Shown piece by piece: positions 10,216 to 18,909 of a stretch of DNA of 64,000 nucleotides (within the stretch, counting starts at the first letter, position 1; each line of letters starts with the position of its first letter). The DNA lies in the NCBI RefSeq assembly GCF_002847305.1, contig NZ_CP025408.1, positions 1-64,000 of the forward strand, given 5' to 3'. The notes under the pieces are model-generated. The model searched no databases, was not told where the DNA came from, and saw only the letters and a program-made list of their open reading frames with translations. This DNA comes from Paracoccus tegillarcae. GTDB taxonomy: Bacteria > Pseudomonadota > Alphaproteobacteria > Rhodobacterales > Rhodobacteraceae. The position numbers were made by a program, and so were the translations under genes.

Positions 10216-11258
10216 TGCAGCTTGCCGGTGTAACGCACGCCCTGTCCCGCCACGACGCGGCCAAGGCGGTGCACCTTCTCACCTTGCGCTGCCAGCAAAT
10301 CGCTCAGCGCGTCTGCGCGATCTTCGGCCACGGACAGGACCATGCCAATGCCGCTGTTGAATGTTTTCAGCATTTCGGCCTCGGCGATGCCGCCCGCCTG
10401 TTGCAGCCAGGCAAAAACCGGCGGCAGGGACCATGCGGACAGGTCGACCTCGGCACCCAGATCCTTGGGCAGGACACGCGGCAGGTTCTCGGTGATGCCA
10501 CCGCCGGTGATATGCGCCGCCGCGTGAACGCCGCCCTCGCGGATCGCGGCCAGCACTGACGAGACATAAAGCCGTGTCGGCACCAACAGCGCCTGCCCAA
10601 GCGTGCCATCGCCAAAGGGCGACGGCGCATCCCAGCCCAGCCCGGCGGCCTCGGCCACGCGGCGCACCAGCGAAAATCCGTTGGAATGCACCCCGTCCGA
10701 GGCTAGCCCCAGCAGTACATCGCCCTCGGCCACATTTGCAGGCAGCGCGGCACCGCGTTCCAGCGCGCCGACCGCGAAACCGGCCAGATCGAAATCGCCC
10801 TTGGCATACATGCCCGGCATTTCGGCCGTCTCGCCCCCGATCAGTGCACAGCCAGAGCCAGAGCAACCCTTTGCAATCCCCTCGATCACCCGCGCCCCCT
10901 CATCGACCGACAGCTTGCCTGTGGCGAAATAGTCCAGGAAAAACAGCGGCTCGGCCCCTTGGCAGACCAGATCGTTGACACACATTGCCACCAGATCAAC
11001 GCCGACGCCGTCCAGATGGCCCGTGTCGATGGCGATGCGCAGCTTGGTGCCCACCCCATCGGTCGCAGCCACCAGCACCGGATCGTCGTAACCCGCCGCG
11101 CGCAGATCAAACAGCGCACCAAAGCCGCCCAGCCCATCGACCACGCCAGCCCTCTGAGTGGCAGCGGCGGCGGGCTTGATGCGATCAACCAGCGCGTTCC
11201 CGGCGTCAATATCGACGCCCGCCTCTGCATAGGTCAGACCATTGGGTTTATCGCTCAT
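10212..11258 (-). CDS. purM: Phosphoribosylformylglycinamidine cyclo-ligase PurM
   Basis: AIR synthetase: closes the imidazole ring of FGAM using ATP. Intact, 348 residues, normal for the family. It has [20 protein letters not shown] at the N terminus, then [68 protein letters not shown] and [16 protein letters not shown], all PurM signatures. The start ATG 11258 follows AAAGGGCGGCGAG; a longer upstream frame exists but has no support. The ATGA overlap with purN indicates translational coupling. Confidence 0.97.
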   Translation of the reverse strand: MSDKPNGLTYAEAGVDIDAGNALVDRIKPAAAATQRAGVVDGLGGFGALFDLRAAGYDDPVLVAATDGVGTKLRIAIDTGHLDGVGVDLVAMCVNDLVCQGAEPLFFLDYFATGKLSVDEGARVIEGIAKGCSGSGCALIGGETAEMPGMYAKGDFDLAGFAVGALERGAALPANVAEGDVLLGLASDGVHSNGFSLVRRVAEAAGLGWDAPSPFGDGTLGQALLVPTRLYVSSVLAAIREGGVHAAAHITGGGITENLPRVLPKDLGAEVDLSAWSLPPVFAWLQQAGGIAEAEMLKTFNSGIGMVLSVAEDRADALSDLLAAQGEKVHRLGRVVAGQGVRYTGKLQ

Positions 11259-11408
11259 CTCGCCGCCCTTTCGTGGTTGGCGTCCCAATAACTGAACCCA
11301 AGGCTTGGGGCAACGGATGATCCCGCGCGATCCATTCTGTTGTTGTCTGCAGCGCCCGATGATAGGTCTGCGCGAGTGGCAGCGTGTAAAGACTGTCCGC
11401 ATATCAGG

Positions 11409-11672
11409 ATGATCCTCATGTTAAAAAGCGCGCTTTTGATCCTGGCGTCCATGTCGCCTTGCTTGCCTGCATCTGCCGAGGAATGGTCAGATTTGCCCGC
11501 TGAAATAGAGCTGATCAGTCCTGTTCTGCAATCAGTGCAGATGGGAGTGGTTGTCCCCCGCGCCATCCACGCCCAGACCTATCAGGACGGCGAGTTCAGC
11601 GTGGTCGATATATCAAGACGCGTTCATCTGGTAGGCCCGGAGGGACTTGAACCCCCAACCAAGGCGTTATGA
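11409..11672 (+). CDS. Possible small secreted protein running into antisense tRNA
   Basis: An open frame from ATG 11409 begins [17 protein letters not shown] and ends the hydrophobic stretch with PASAEE, a plausible signal peptide and cleavage site. The next ~45 residues match nothing I know. The last ~15 residues ([13 protein letters not shown]) are only the antisense reading of the tRNA gene, a common artefact. The ribosome site is weak. It could be a truncated secreted protein or simply a chance frame between purM and the tRNA. Confidence 0.27.
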   Translation: MILMLKSALLILASMSPCLPASAEEWSDLPAEIELISPVLQSVQMGVVVPRAIHAQTYQDGEFSVVDISRRVHLVGPEGLEPPTKAL

Positions 11673-11705
11673 GCGCCCTGCTCTGACCAATTGAGCTACA
11701 GGCCC
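11629..11705 (-). tRNA. tRNA with CAU anticodon (probably tRNA-Ile2, or Met)
   Basis: 77-nt cloverleaf with encoded CCA. On the minus strand the acceptor GGGCCTG pairs with CGGGCCT, with one G-U pair at the top. The D arm is AGCTC/GAGC, the anticodon arm GGCG-CTCATAA-CGCC shows anticodon CAU, and the T arm is GGGGG-TTCAAGT-CCCTC. Automatic tools usually call CAU tRNAs Met. The TTGG variable loop and the acceptor resemble the lysidine-modified tRNA-Ile2 that reads AUA more than elongator Met. Checking for TilS determinants would settle it. Confidence 0.93.
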
Positions 11706-11781
11706 CCAATGATCGCGATCTGACTAGGGCCTGCGGCTTGCCGGGTCAAGGCAGGCCGCAGGCTGCTTGGTTGCGGCCGTG

Positions 11782-12953
11782 TTATTCGGCCTCGATGAAG
11801 GCGCGGATACGTTCGCCGGCCTGCGCGATGCCCAGCACGCCATCCAGATGGCCGCGCGTGCCCTGCAGTTCGACGATCTCGACCGGCGTGCCGTCGGATT
11901 TGATGATCGCGCCGGTTTCGCGCACCGCGTCGCCCGGAAAGACCAGATCCTCATCGGTGTGGATTAGCATGACCGGCACGTCGATATCCAGAAGGCCCTG
12001 ATACAGGTTTTCGCCCGCGCCACCGGCCACGAACAGCTGGTTGGCCTTGACCAGATAGAGAAAATGGTTGGCATCGGACAACCCGGCACGCGCGGCGCCC
12101 GCAGCGTTCAGCGCGTCCACGACAGCGAACTCGTTGTCCCAGCCAGCAGCCGGATCGGCGCCATCCTCGGCCCAGTTTCGCCCGAAGGTTCCATTGGACC
12201 ATTCCGCCGAATTCGCGTGCAGAGTCAGCGTTTTCAGCGCATCGGCCAAGCCCGCATTCGGCGGCTCGCCATCATAATAATCGCCGCCGTTCCAATTTGG
12301 ATCCAGCCGGATGGGCGAGGCCCAGATATCCAGCCAGGCGATCAGATCAGCATCGGCCCAACCCGAGGCGATCACCGGCACGACGCGATCTAGCAGATCG
12401 GGATAGCGCGCGGCCCATTCATAGCTCTGGATGCCCCCCATTGAGGCCCCATCACCGCGTGCCATTTCGGAATCTCAAGCTGATCCATCAGCCCCTTTTG
12501 CGTTTCAACGAAATCGCCCATGGTCAGGATCGGGAAGTCCATGCCCCATGGCTGGTCCGTCGCGGGGTTGATGCTGGCCGGTCCGGTGGTGATGACATTG
12601 GGATCATTGGCACCCAGATTGACGGGGCTGTCCACCGACACGACGAACCATTTGTCGGTGTCGATCGGCTTGCCCGAACCAATGATCGCATCCCAATAGC
12701 CAGGCGCGGCATCGCCCTCGGCATATTTTCCGGCGGCGTGGCTGCTGCCGCTGAAATAATGCGGAATCAGGATCGCATTGTCGCGCGCTTCGTTCAGCGT
12801 GCCATAGGTTTCATAGCCCAAGCGCATCTCGGGGATCGTCTCACCCCCATCGGTGACGAACTCGGTCAGCGTGAATTCCTGCTTTTCGACCAATGGCTCA
12901 TATGCGGCGGCGGGCATGGCGATCACCACACCCATAACGATTAATTTTATCAT
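11782..12953 (-). pseudogene. Secreted MetX-like alpha/beta hydrolase, single frameshift
   Basis: Homologue of homoserine O-acetyltransferase (MetX fold) with an N-terminal signal peptide (MIKLIVMGVVIAMPAAAYEP), so probably periplasmic and not the cytosolic methionine enzyme. Family marks are ILIPHYFSGSSHAAGKY, GYWDAIIGSGKPIDTDKWFV, DSPVNLGANDPNV and the nucleophile elbow G-x-S-M-G. The frame breaks exactly at that elbow, in a G run (12442-12450), and continues as ASMGGIQSYEWAARYPDL to the stop at 11782. The acid and base are probably the Asp of HTDEDLVFPG and the His of RGHLDGV. A one-base homopolymer error would explain the break. Substrate unknown. Confidence 0.84.
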
Positions 12954-13100
12954 CTAAATCCTCCCGTACGTGTGTATCCGACGGATGGAACAGGCTGAGG
13001 AAGGATTCGTCCAGCCTTGGTGACCGACCCGGCTTGAAGTGCCGCCACGTATAAACCGATCGACGTCGAAGATGCGCCATCGCGCGCACCGGTCAGGTGG

Positions 13101-13526
13101 TCACCGTCGCGTGCGCCTGCGCACATACAGTTCCAGCCTGTGATGCACGATCTCATAGCCCATTTCGGCGGCGACCTCGGCCTGCAATCGTTCGATGCGG
13201 TCATTGGTGAATTCGATCACTTGCCCCGTCTCGACATCGATCATGTGGTCATGGTGCTGCTGGTCGGCGGGCTCCCACCGTGCGGGTTCGCCCTGAAATT
13301 CCAGTTTATCAATCACGCCCTGCGCCTGCAGTGTGGTCAGCGTGCGATAGACCGTTGCCAGCGAGACGCCTGCGCCTGCGGCCTCGGCCCGGCGGTGCAA
13401 CTCGGCTGCGTCAGGGTGGTCGTCGCAAGCTGCCAGCACTGCCAGCAAGGCCGCGCGCTGGCGCGTGATGCGAACGCCGGCCTCTCGCAGCGCGTCTTCC
13501 AACTGTGTGGCACGGTCATTGGACAT
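13101..13526 (-). CDS. fur: Fur-family metalloregulator (Fur/Mur type)
   Basis: 141-residue Fur-family repressor. The N-terminal winged helix has LREAGVRITRQRAALLAVLA, then HPDAAELHRRAEAAGAGVSLATVYRTL, the DNA-reading helix. The C-terminal dimer and metal domain has QQHHDHMIDVETGQVIEF (metal-binding His cluster) and a carboxy-terminal HHRLELY. No CxxC structural zinc pair is visible near the C terminus, as in alphaproteobacterial Mur. Start chosen at ATG 13526 (MSNDRATQLE); an upstream frame is open but would run through the operators. It is divergent from sitABCD with two palindromes between, so it likely represses manganese (and perhaps iron) uptake and itself. Confidence 0.92.
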   Translation of the reverse strand: MSNDRATQLEDALREAGVRITRQRAALLAVLAACDDHPDAAELHRRAEAAGAGVSLATVYRTLTTLQAQGVIDKLEFQGEPARWEPADQQHHDHMIDVETGQVIEFTNDRIERLQAEVAAEMGYEIVHHRLELYVRRRTRR

Positions 13527-13556
13527 GTCACCTTTTTGCCCGAGAACACCGCCAGT

Positions 13557-13571
13557 TGCAACTGAGTCGCA
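13557..13571. promoter_or_regulatory. Palindromic Fur/Mur-type operator 1
   Basis: Imperfect 15-bp dyad TGCAACTGAGTCGCA between the fur and sitA starts. It shares the TGCrA...TCGCA pattern with a second site 27 bp downstream. It sits about 30 bp upstream of the fur ATG on the minus strand and just upstream of the -35 of the sitA promoter. Assignment to the adjacent regulator is inferred from position and symmetry and from resemblance to alphaproteobacterial Mur boxes. Confidence 0.6.
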
Positions 13572-13575
13572 ACTA

Positions 13576-13604
13576 TTGACAGTTGCGAACGATTCGCAGA
13601 TACC
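13576..13604 (+). promoter_or_regulatory. sitA promoter with embedded Fur/Mur operator 2
   Basis: A consensus TTGACA -35 (13576-13581) is followed at 17 bp by a weak -10 (GATACC, 13599-13604). The spacer (13584-13598) is a perfect dyad, TGCGAA-CGA-TTCGCA. A repressor bound there would cover the space between -35 and -10, which fits metal-dependent repression of sitABCD by the divergent Fur/Mur protein. The weak -10 lowers certainty about the exact start site. Confidence 0.6.
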
Positions 13605-13613
13605 CTGATCATC

Positions 13614-14534
13614 ATGATGCAATCTCTCGCCCGGCCCCCGTTACGTCTTGCTGCGCTGGCAGTGCTAACGCTGCTGACTGCCCTGCCCGTTCAGGCACAG
13701 GATCAAGCCCAGGATCAGCGGCTGAAGGTATCGACAAGTTTCACCATTATCGCCGACATGGCCCGCAACGTCGCAGGCGACGTGGCAGATGTAGAGGCGA
13801 TCACCCGCCCCGGCGCGGATATCCACAATTACCAGCCCACGGCGGGAGATATGATCCGGGCCTCGGATGCCGGGCTGATCCTGGTCAACGGCATGAACCT
13901 TGAGGCCTGGTTTCAGCAATTCATCGACAAGCTGGGCGATATCCCCGTGGCGGTCGTCAGCGACGGGGTCGAGCCGATCGCCATCAGCGGCGGCAGCTAT
14001 GACGGCAAGCCCAACCCCCATGCCTGGATGGCGCTGGATAGTGCGCTGATCTATGTCGATAATATTGTCGCGGCACTGTCTACCGCCGACCCCGACAATG
14101 CCGCGACCTACCGTGCCAATGGTGACAGCTACAAGCAGCAGATCAGCGAAGCCATCGCCCCCCTGCGCGACGCCGCCAAGAACCTGCCCGACAACCACCG
14201 CTGGCTGGTGACCTCAGAGGGCGCCTTTTCCTACCTCGCCCGCGACTTCGGCCTGTCCGAGTTGTTCCTCTGGCCGATCAACGCCGATGGGCAGGGCACA
14301 CCCCAACAGGTGCGCCGGGTGATCGACACAGTACGCGACCAGGCAATCCCGGTGATCTTTTCGGAATCCACCGTCTCGGATCGCCCGGCCCGTGCTGTCG
14401 CAGGTGAAACCGGCGCACGCTATGGTGGCCAACTCTACGTCGACAGCCTGTCCGAGGCAGACGGGCCGGTGCCCACCTATCTAGAGCTATTGCGCACCAC
14501 CAGCGACATCATCCTCAGCGAGTTGCAGAAATGA
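13614..14534 (+). CDS. sitA: Manganese/iron ABC transporter substrate-binding protein SitA
   Basis: Periplasmic cluster A-I metal-binding lipoprotein-like protein, 306 residues with a Sec signal peptide (LAALAVLTLLTALPVQAQ). Metal ligands can be placed as His71 (GADIHNYQP), His136 (KPNPHAWM), Glu202 (TSEGAFSYLA) and Asp277 (YVDSLS). The His-His-Glu-Asp set is the Mn/Fe type; zinc binders usually carry a third His and a His-rich loop, which is absent. The family block GVEPIAISGG-YDGKPNPH is classic SitA. The stop overlaps sitB (ATGA at 14531). It should deliver Mn2+ to SitBCD under Fur/Mur control. Confidence 0.94.
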   Translation: MMQSLARPPLRLAALAVLTLLTALPVQAQDQAQDQRLKVSTSFTIIADMARNVAGDVADVEAITRPGADIHNYQPTAGDMIRASDAGLILVNGMNLEAWFQQFIDKLGDIPVAVVSDGVEPIAISGGSYDGKPNPHAWMALDSALIYVDNIVAALSTADPDNAATYRANGDSYKQQISEAIAPLRDAAKNLPDNHRWLVTSEGAFSYLARDFGLSELFLWPINADGQGTPQQVRRVIDTVRDQAIPVIFSESTVSDRPARAVAGETGARYGGQLYVDSLSEADGPVPTYLELLRTTSDIILSELQK

Positions 14535-15391
14535 CCGAAGGCATAACCATCACCGATCTGACCGTCACCTATCGCAACGGCCATACGGCGCTGCGCAATG
14601 CCAGCCTGACGGTGCCCTCGGGCTCGATCACGGCGCTGGTGGGGGTGAACGGTGCGGGGAAATCAACGCTGTTCAAGGCGCTGATGGGCTTTATCCCGGC
14701 CGCGCGAGGCTGCATCACCGTGCTGGGCCAAAGCGTCGATGAGGCACTGTCGAAAAACCAGATCGCCTATGTTCCGCAGGCAGAAGAGGTCGACTGGTCG
14801 TTTCCCATTCTGGTCGAGGATGTGGTGATGATGGGCCGCTATGGTCACATGGGCTTCCTGCGTCGCCCGCGCGCCGCCGACCATGCCGCCGTCGATCAGG
14901 CCCTGGGCCGGGTCAACATGGCCGAGTTCCGCAAGCGTCAGATCGGGGAACTGTCCGGCGGCCAGAAAAAGCGCGTCTTTCTGGCGCGCGCGCTGGCACA
15001 AGAGGGGCAGATCATTCTGCTGGACGAACCCTTCACCGGCGTCGATGTGAAGACCGAAGAGGCGATCATCGCATTGCTGCGCGATTTGCGCAGTGAGGGG
15101 CGGGTGATCCTTGTCTCGACCCATGATCTGGGTTCTGTGCCCGAATATTGCGATCGCGTGGCGCTGATCAAGGGCACGGTGCTGGCGTCTGGCCCGCTGG
15201 CCACCACCTTTACGCAGGAAAACCTGAAACGCGCTTTCGGCGGTGTCTTGCGCCACTTTGTTCTGGGCGGCCCGACCCTGCATGACGACCCTGATGCTCG
15301 CGCGGTCGATGTCTTCAGCGACGACGAACGCCCGCTGATCTTCTATGGCGATCAGCACCGCACCAGAGATGACCGGGGGGACGCGTCGTGA
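14531..15391 (+). CDS. sitB: Manganese/iron ABC transporter ATPase SitB
   Basis: ABC ATPase, 286 residues, driving import through SitC/SitD. It has Walker A GVNGAGKSTLFKAL, the Q-loop (YVPQAEEVDW), signature ELSGGQKKRVFLARAL, Walker B IILLDEPFTGVD and the switch His in VSTHDLG. About 40 C-terminal residues beyond the ATPase core (HDDPDARAVDVFSDDERP) are typical of the SitB/MntB branch. Start ATG overlaps the sitA stop; the gap to sitC is 37 bp. Cytoplasmic face of the inner membrane. Confidence 0.95.
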   Translation: MTEGITITDLTVTYRNGHTALRNASLTVPSGSITALVGVNGAGKSTLFKALMGFIPAARGCITVLGQSVDEALSKNQIAYVPQAEEVDWSFPILVEDVVMMGRYGHMGFLRRPRAADHAAVDQALGRVNMAEFRKRQIGELSGGQKKRVFLARALAQEGQIILLDEPFTGVDVKTEEAIIALLRDLRSEGRVILVSTHDLGSVPEYCDRVALIKGTVLASGPLATTFTQENLKRAFGGVLRHFVLGGPTLHDDPDARAVDVFSDDERPLIFYGDQHRTRDDRGDAS

Positions 15392-15428
15392 TGCCCGCCC
15401 TGCTGCGAGAACATCATGCGGGGTCATC

Positions 15429-16319
15429 ATGCTAGAGACGCTGCTGATCCCGTTTCAATACAGTTTCATGTCCAACGCCATCTGGGTGTCGGCGCTGGTC
15501 GGCGGCGTCTGCGCCTTTCTGTCAGCCTATCTGATGCTGAAAGGTTGGAGCCTGATCGGCGACGCCCTGTCGCATTCCATCGTGCCGGGCGTTGCTGGTG
15601 CCTACATGCTGGGCCTGCCCTTTGCGCTTGGTGCGTTTCTGTCGGGCGGACTGGCGGCGCTGACAATGTTGTTTCTCAGCAATCGCAGCGGGTTGCGCGA
15701 GGATGCGATTATCGGGCTGATCTTCACCAGCTTCTTCGGGCTGGGGCTGTTCATGGTTTCGCTGAACCCGATGGCGGTGGATATCCAGACCATCACCATG
15801 GGCAATATTCTGGCCATCTCGCCCGGCGATGCGCTGCAGCTTGCGATCATCGGCGTTGTCTCGCTGGTAATCCTGCTGCTGAAATGGCGCGACCTGATGG
15901 CCGTCTTCTTCGACGAGACCCACGCCCGGACCATCGGCCTGAAGCCCGACAGGCTGCGGGTCCTGTTCTTCACGCTGCTAGCGGCCTGTACGGTTGCCGC
16001 GATGCAGACCGTGGGGGCGTTTCTGGTCGTGGCCATGGTCGTCACGCCCGGTGCCACCGCCTATCTGCTGACGGACCGCTTTCCACGGCTGATTGCGCTG
16101 TCGGTGACCATCGGCACGCTGACCTCGGGCGTCGGTGCCTATCTGTCTTTCTTTCTCGATGGCGCCACCGGGGGGATCATCGTGCTGATGCAGACGCTGA
16201 TCTTTCTAGCAGCCTTTGTCTTTGCGCCCACGCACGGCATGCTGGCAGCGCGACGCCGCGCGGCGCAAGCCCTGCGCCGGGTCGACGCCCGGTCGGCAGA
16301 AGAGGAGGCCGCATCATGA
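15429..16319 (+). CDS. sitC: Manganese/iron ABC transporter permease SitC
   Basis: 296-residue ABC-3 family permease with eight or so hydrophobic segments. It begins LLIPFQYSFMSNAIWVSALV and contains YLMLKGWSLIGDALSHSIVPG, the conserved first cytoplasmic loop of ABC-3 permeases, plus DETHARTIGL. Start set at ATG 15429 because the family N terminus begins there; an upstream in-frame start would overlap sitB. The tail is Arg/Glu-rich. The stop overlaps sitD as ATGA. Confidence 0.94.
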   Translation: MLETLLIPFQYSFMSNAIWVSALVGGVCAFLSAYLMLKGWSLIGDALSHSIVPGVAGAYMLGLPFALGAFLSGGLAALTMLFLSNRSGLREDAIIGLIFTSFFGLGLFMVSLNPMAVDIQTITMGNILAISPGDALQLAIIGVVSLVILLLKWRDLMAVFFDETHARTIGLKPDRLRVLFFTLLAACTVAAMQTVGAFLVVAMVVTPGATAYLLTDRFPRLIALSVTIGTLTSGVGAYLSFFLDGATGGIIVLMQTLIFLAAFVFAPTHGMLAARRRAAQALRRVDARSAEEEAAS

Positions 16320-17149
16320 TCGAGATGCTGACCCAGCCCTTCGCCTATCCTTTCATGCGCGACGCGTTCCTGATCGCCGCGATCATCGCGGTTCCGGCCG
16401 CACTGCTGTCCTGCTTTCTGGTCCTCAAGGGCTGGAGCCTGATGGGCGATGCCATCAGCCATGCGGTGCTGCCCGGTGTGGTTCTGGCCTATATCCTTGG
16501 GCTGCCGCTAATCATCGGTGCCTTTGTGGCGGGGATGATCTGTGCGCTGGCCGCAGGCTTCCTGCAGGAAAACAGCCGGGTCAAACAGGACACGGTTCTG
16601 GGCGTTGTCATGTCGGGCATGTTCGCCCTTGGGATGGTTCTGTACGTCGCGATCTCGTCCGGGGTGCATCTGGACCATGTCCTCTTTGGCAATATCTTCG
16701 GCGTCGATGCCGCGCAGATGATCAACACCGCGATCATCTCGGTCATCGTCAGCGCCGGCATCGTGATCAATTGGCGCGATCTGACATTGCACAGCTTTGA
16801 TCCGGTGCAGGCGCGTGTCGCCGGCCTGCCTGTGCGCTGGCTTCATTACGGATTGTTGTCAGCCATTTCGCTGACGGTCGTGGCAATGCTGTCTGCCGTT
16901 GGCATCATCATGGCCGTCGGTCTGCTGATCGCGCCCGGTGCCATCGCCTTTCTGCTGACCCGGCGTATGCAGACGATGATGATCGTCGCCTCGGCTGTGT
17001 CGCTGTTTTCATGCCTCGCCGGTGTCTGGATCAGTTTCTGGCTGGACAGCGCCCCTGCCCCCACCATCATTCTGGTCCTGACCGCGATCTTCATCGCCGC
17101 CTTCACCTGGCGGCAGTTGCAGACACGCCGCATGGCACAGGCGGGCTAA
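16316..17149 (+). CDS. sitD: Manganese/iron ABC transporter permease SitD
   Basis: 277-residue ABC-3 permease, paralogue of SitC. It opens EMLTQPFAYPFMRDAFLIAA, followed by FLVLKGWSLMGDAISHAVLPG and HSFDPVQARVAGLP, the coupling region. Multiple membrane spans alternate with short loops. SitC and SitD probably form a heterodimeric channel with SitB. The start overlaps the sitC stop. The last 4 bp overlap the convergent amidohydrolase gene, so no terminator separates them. Confidence 0.94.
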   Translation: MIEMLTQPFAYPFMRDAFLIAAIIAVPAALLSCFLVLKGWSLMGDAISHAVLPGVVLAYILGLPLIIGAFVAGMICALAAGFLQENSRVKQDTVLGVVMSGMFALGMVLYVAISSGVHLDHVLFGNIFGVDAAQMINTAIISVIVSAGIVINWRDLTLHSFDPVQARVAGLPVRWLHYGLLSAISLTVVAMLSAVGIIMAVGLLIAPGAIAFLLTRRMQTMMIVASAVSLFSCLAGVWISFWLDSAPAPTIILVLTAIFIAAFTWRQLQTRRMAQAG

Positions 17150-18867
17150 GCGGGGGCTATCAGAGACCGCCAGATGCGATGCCCGCCAAACCGCGCGGCC
17201 AGCCGGGTAAACTGATCTCCCTCTGGCCGATCCAGCCCCAGCCAGCGCATCGCGTTGCCGCCCATGATATCGCCGACCCGTCCGGCGTCGCCTTGCGCCA
17301 CCGCACCGACAAAGCCGCGCAGCTGACCGTGATAGGTCGTCTGCACCGGCTCTCGGGCGATCATGTGCCAGTCGCTGCCATACATCATGCGCCGCCACGC
17401 CACGCCATTCTGGCCCAGAAATTCCTGCGCCGTTCGCAATTGGGCCGACGACACCGCCGACGCCTCGTGCCAATAGCCGGTATCGAAATAAAGGTTGATA
17501 TCCTCACGCATCAGCGCACCCAGTTGCGCCTGCCATGATGCCGGATTGTGATCGCCGAACCCGCCGAAATGCGCCAGATTGACCCGCAGCTCTGGGCGCG
17601 CGGCCAGAACATCCTTCCACAGCCACGGCGCGCAATAGGCCTCGGTCCCCGGCCCCGCACCCATGCTGTGCGAACCGTGGGTGGCAATGGGCACGTCATT
17701 TTCCTGACACCAGTCATACAGCGCGGTCAGCGCCCCGTCCAACGCGCTGCGTGCCGGCGGATTGCGCCGCACGGCATCGCTGGCATGAGCAAAGCTGATG
17801 CTACTGTTATCGTCGGGTCGAAAGCCCATCGACGGGTAGAGTTTGACCCCCGCAAAGCCTCGGTTCAGGATAGCGTGCTGCACATCGCGCATTGCCTGAC
17901 CCTGATCCATTGCTGCGCGCAGCGGACAGAAAGGCACGAAATTCAGCACCAGAACATCGCGCTGATCCTGCGCCAGCCGCGATGCCAGTTCGATCTGATC
18001 GCGCATCGTGCTTTGGGTCCGCGTCTCGGGGTAATCCAGCCACATGCCCAGATCGACAAGGTAGTTGCAAAAGATCTTGGCCTCGTTCTGCTTGCCGTAA
18101 AGCTGCCTTGCCCGGTCCCAGATAAAGCGTCGGTCGCGGGTCATCAGCACGGCCCATTGCAGAATGCCCGCCAGATTTAGGCTTTCGGCGGCGGCATCCT
18201 GCCGGTCGGGTTGCAGCAGACCGGGCGCCAGCTGTTGGCCAAGGCTGGCACTGGCTGCTGCGGGTGCGGCGCTGCGCATGCGGGCATCTGGCGCCGCAGC
18301 CGGGGCAATGCTCGGTGCGGGAATGCCGGCTGCCGCCTCGTCCAGCGGGACGCCTGCGGCATCTGCCATGGCATCCAGCAACAACGCATCGGGCGCCATC
18401 AGCGGAACTGTCGCGATCTCCGCATCAGCCGGTATGATCGACCTTTGCGCCTGCCGGGCTTGCACCCCCTTGTCGCGCGCGGTGCCGTAATAGCCATCGA
18501 TGGCCTGCGCCAATCGCGCCTCATCGGTATCGGGCCGCGTAAGCGCCTTGGTCCGTGCCCCGCCGCCCATATCGGCCAGTTCCTCGCCAGCCGTCCGCGT
18601 TCCCGTCAGCAGAAAATCGACGATCATCGCGGCCAAGGGCTGCACGACCCCGACGGGCAGTTCATCGGCCAATTCGGGAAACACGACCTGCCGCAGAAAT
18701 CCCTGTGCGGGCACATCGCGGCCATTGAACAGGTGCATATGCGTGTCGACCGCGTTCGCGCCCAGATCAAAGGTCTGCGCATCCGGAAAGCTTAGCCAGT
18801 CGCAACCTGACAGCGACATGACGCCAGATGACAGCGCGGTTGCGGTGAAAAGGCGGCGTGTCAGCAT
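17146..18867 (-). CDS. Amidohydrolase-family lipoprotein
   Basis: 573-residue TIM-barrel metal-dependent hydrolase with a lipoprotein signal: RRLFTATALSSG then LSGC, a lipobox with Cys at the cleavage point. AVDTHMHLFNG provides the HxH metal pair, VNLAHFGGFG and MYGSDWHMIA the later His and Asp. A ~70-residue Ala/Pro-rich insert (around residues 170-240, for example APSIAPAAAPDARM) interrupts the catalytic domain and looks disordered. Start at ATG 18867 gives the signal peptide; a longer reading from 18906 would bury it. It is in the same direction as, and 42 bp downstream of, a GMC oxidoreductase, so they may share a catabolic role. Substrate unknown. Confidence 0.85.
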   Translation of the reverse strand: MLTRRLFTATALSSGVMSLSGCDWLSFPDAQTFDLGANAVDTHMHLFNGRDVPAQGFLRQVVFPELADELPVGVVQPLAAMIVDFLLTGTRTAGEELADMGGGARTKALTRPDTDEARLAQAIDGYYGTARDKGVQARQAQRSIIPADAEIATVPLMAPDALLLDAMADAAGVPLDEAAAGIPAPSIAPAAAPDARMRSAAPAAASASLGQQLAPGLLQPDRQDAAAESLNLAGILQWAVLMTRDRRFIWDRARQLYGKQNEAKIFCNYLVDLGMWLDYPETRTQSTMRDQIELASRLAQDQRDVLVLNFVPFCPLRAAMDQGQAMRDVQHAILNRGFAGVKLYPSMGFRPDDNSSISFAHASDAVRRNPPARSALDGALTALYDWCQENDVPIATHGSHSMGAGPGTEAYCAPWLWKDVLAARPELRVNLAHFGGFGDHNPASWQAQLGALMREDINLYFDTGYWHEASAVSSAQLRTAQEFLGQNGVAWRRMMYGSDWHMIAREPVQTTYHGQLRGFVGAVAQGDAGRVGDIMGGNAMRWLGLDRPEGDQFTRLAARFGGHRIWRSLIAPA

Positions 18868-18909
18868 GGTGCGCTCTGCAAAGTTGCCCTTGTGCGTTGA
18901 TATCACGGC

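Noticed and set aside
11620..11672. Protein tail [12 protein letters not shown]
   Set aside because: It is the antisense reading of the CAU tRNA gene, a well-known artefact.
15416..17149. A 577-residue frame that fuses an out-of-frame reading of sitC with SitD
   Set aside because: The first half is a shadow of sitC. Both permeases have their own starts and an ATGA overlap.
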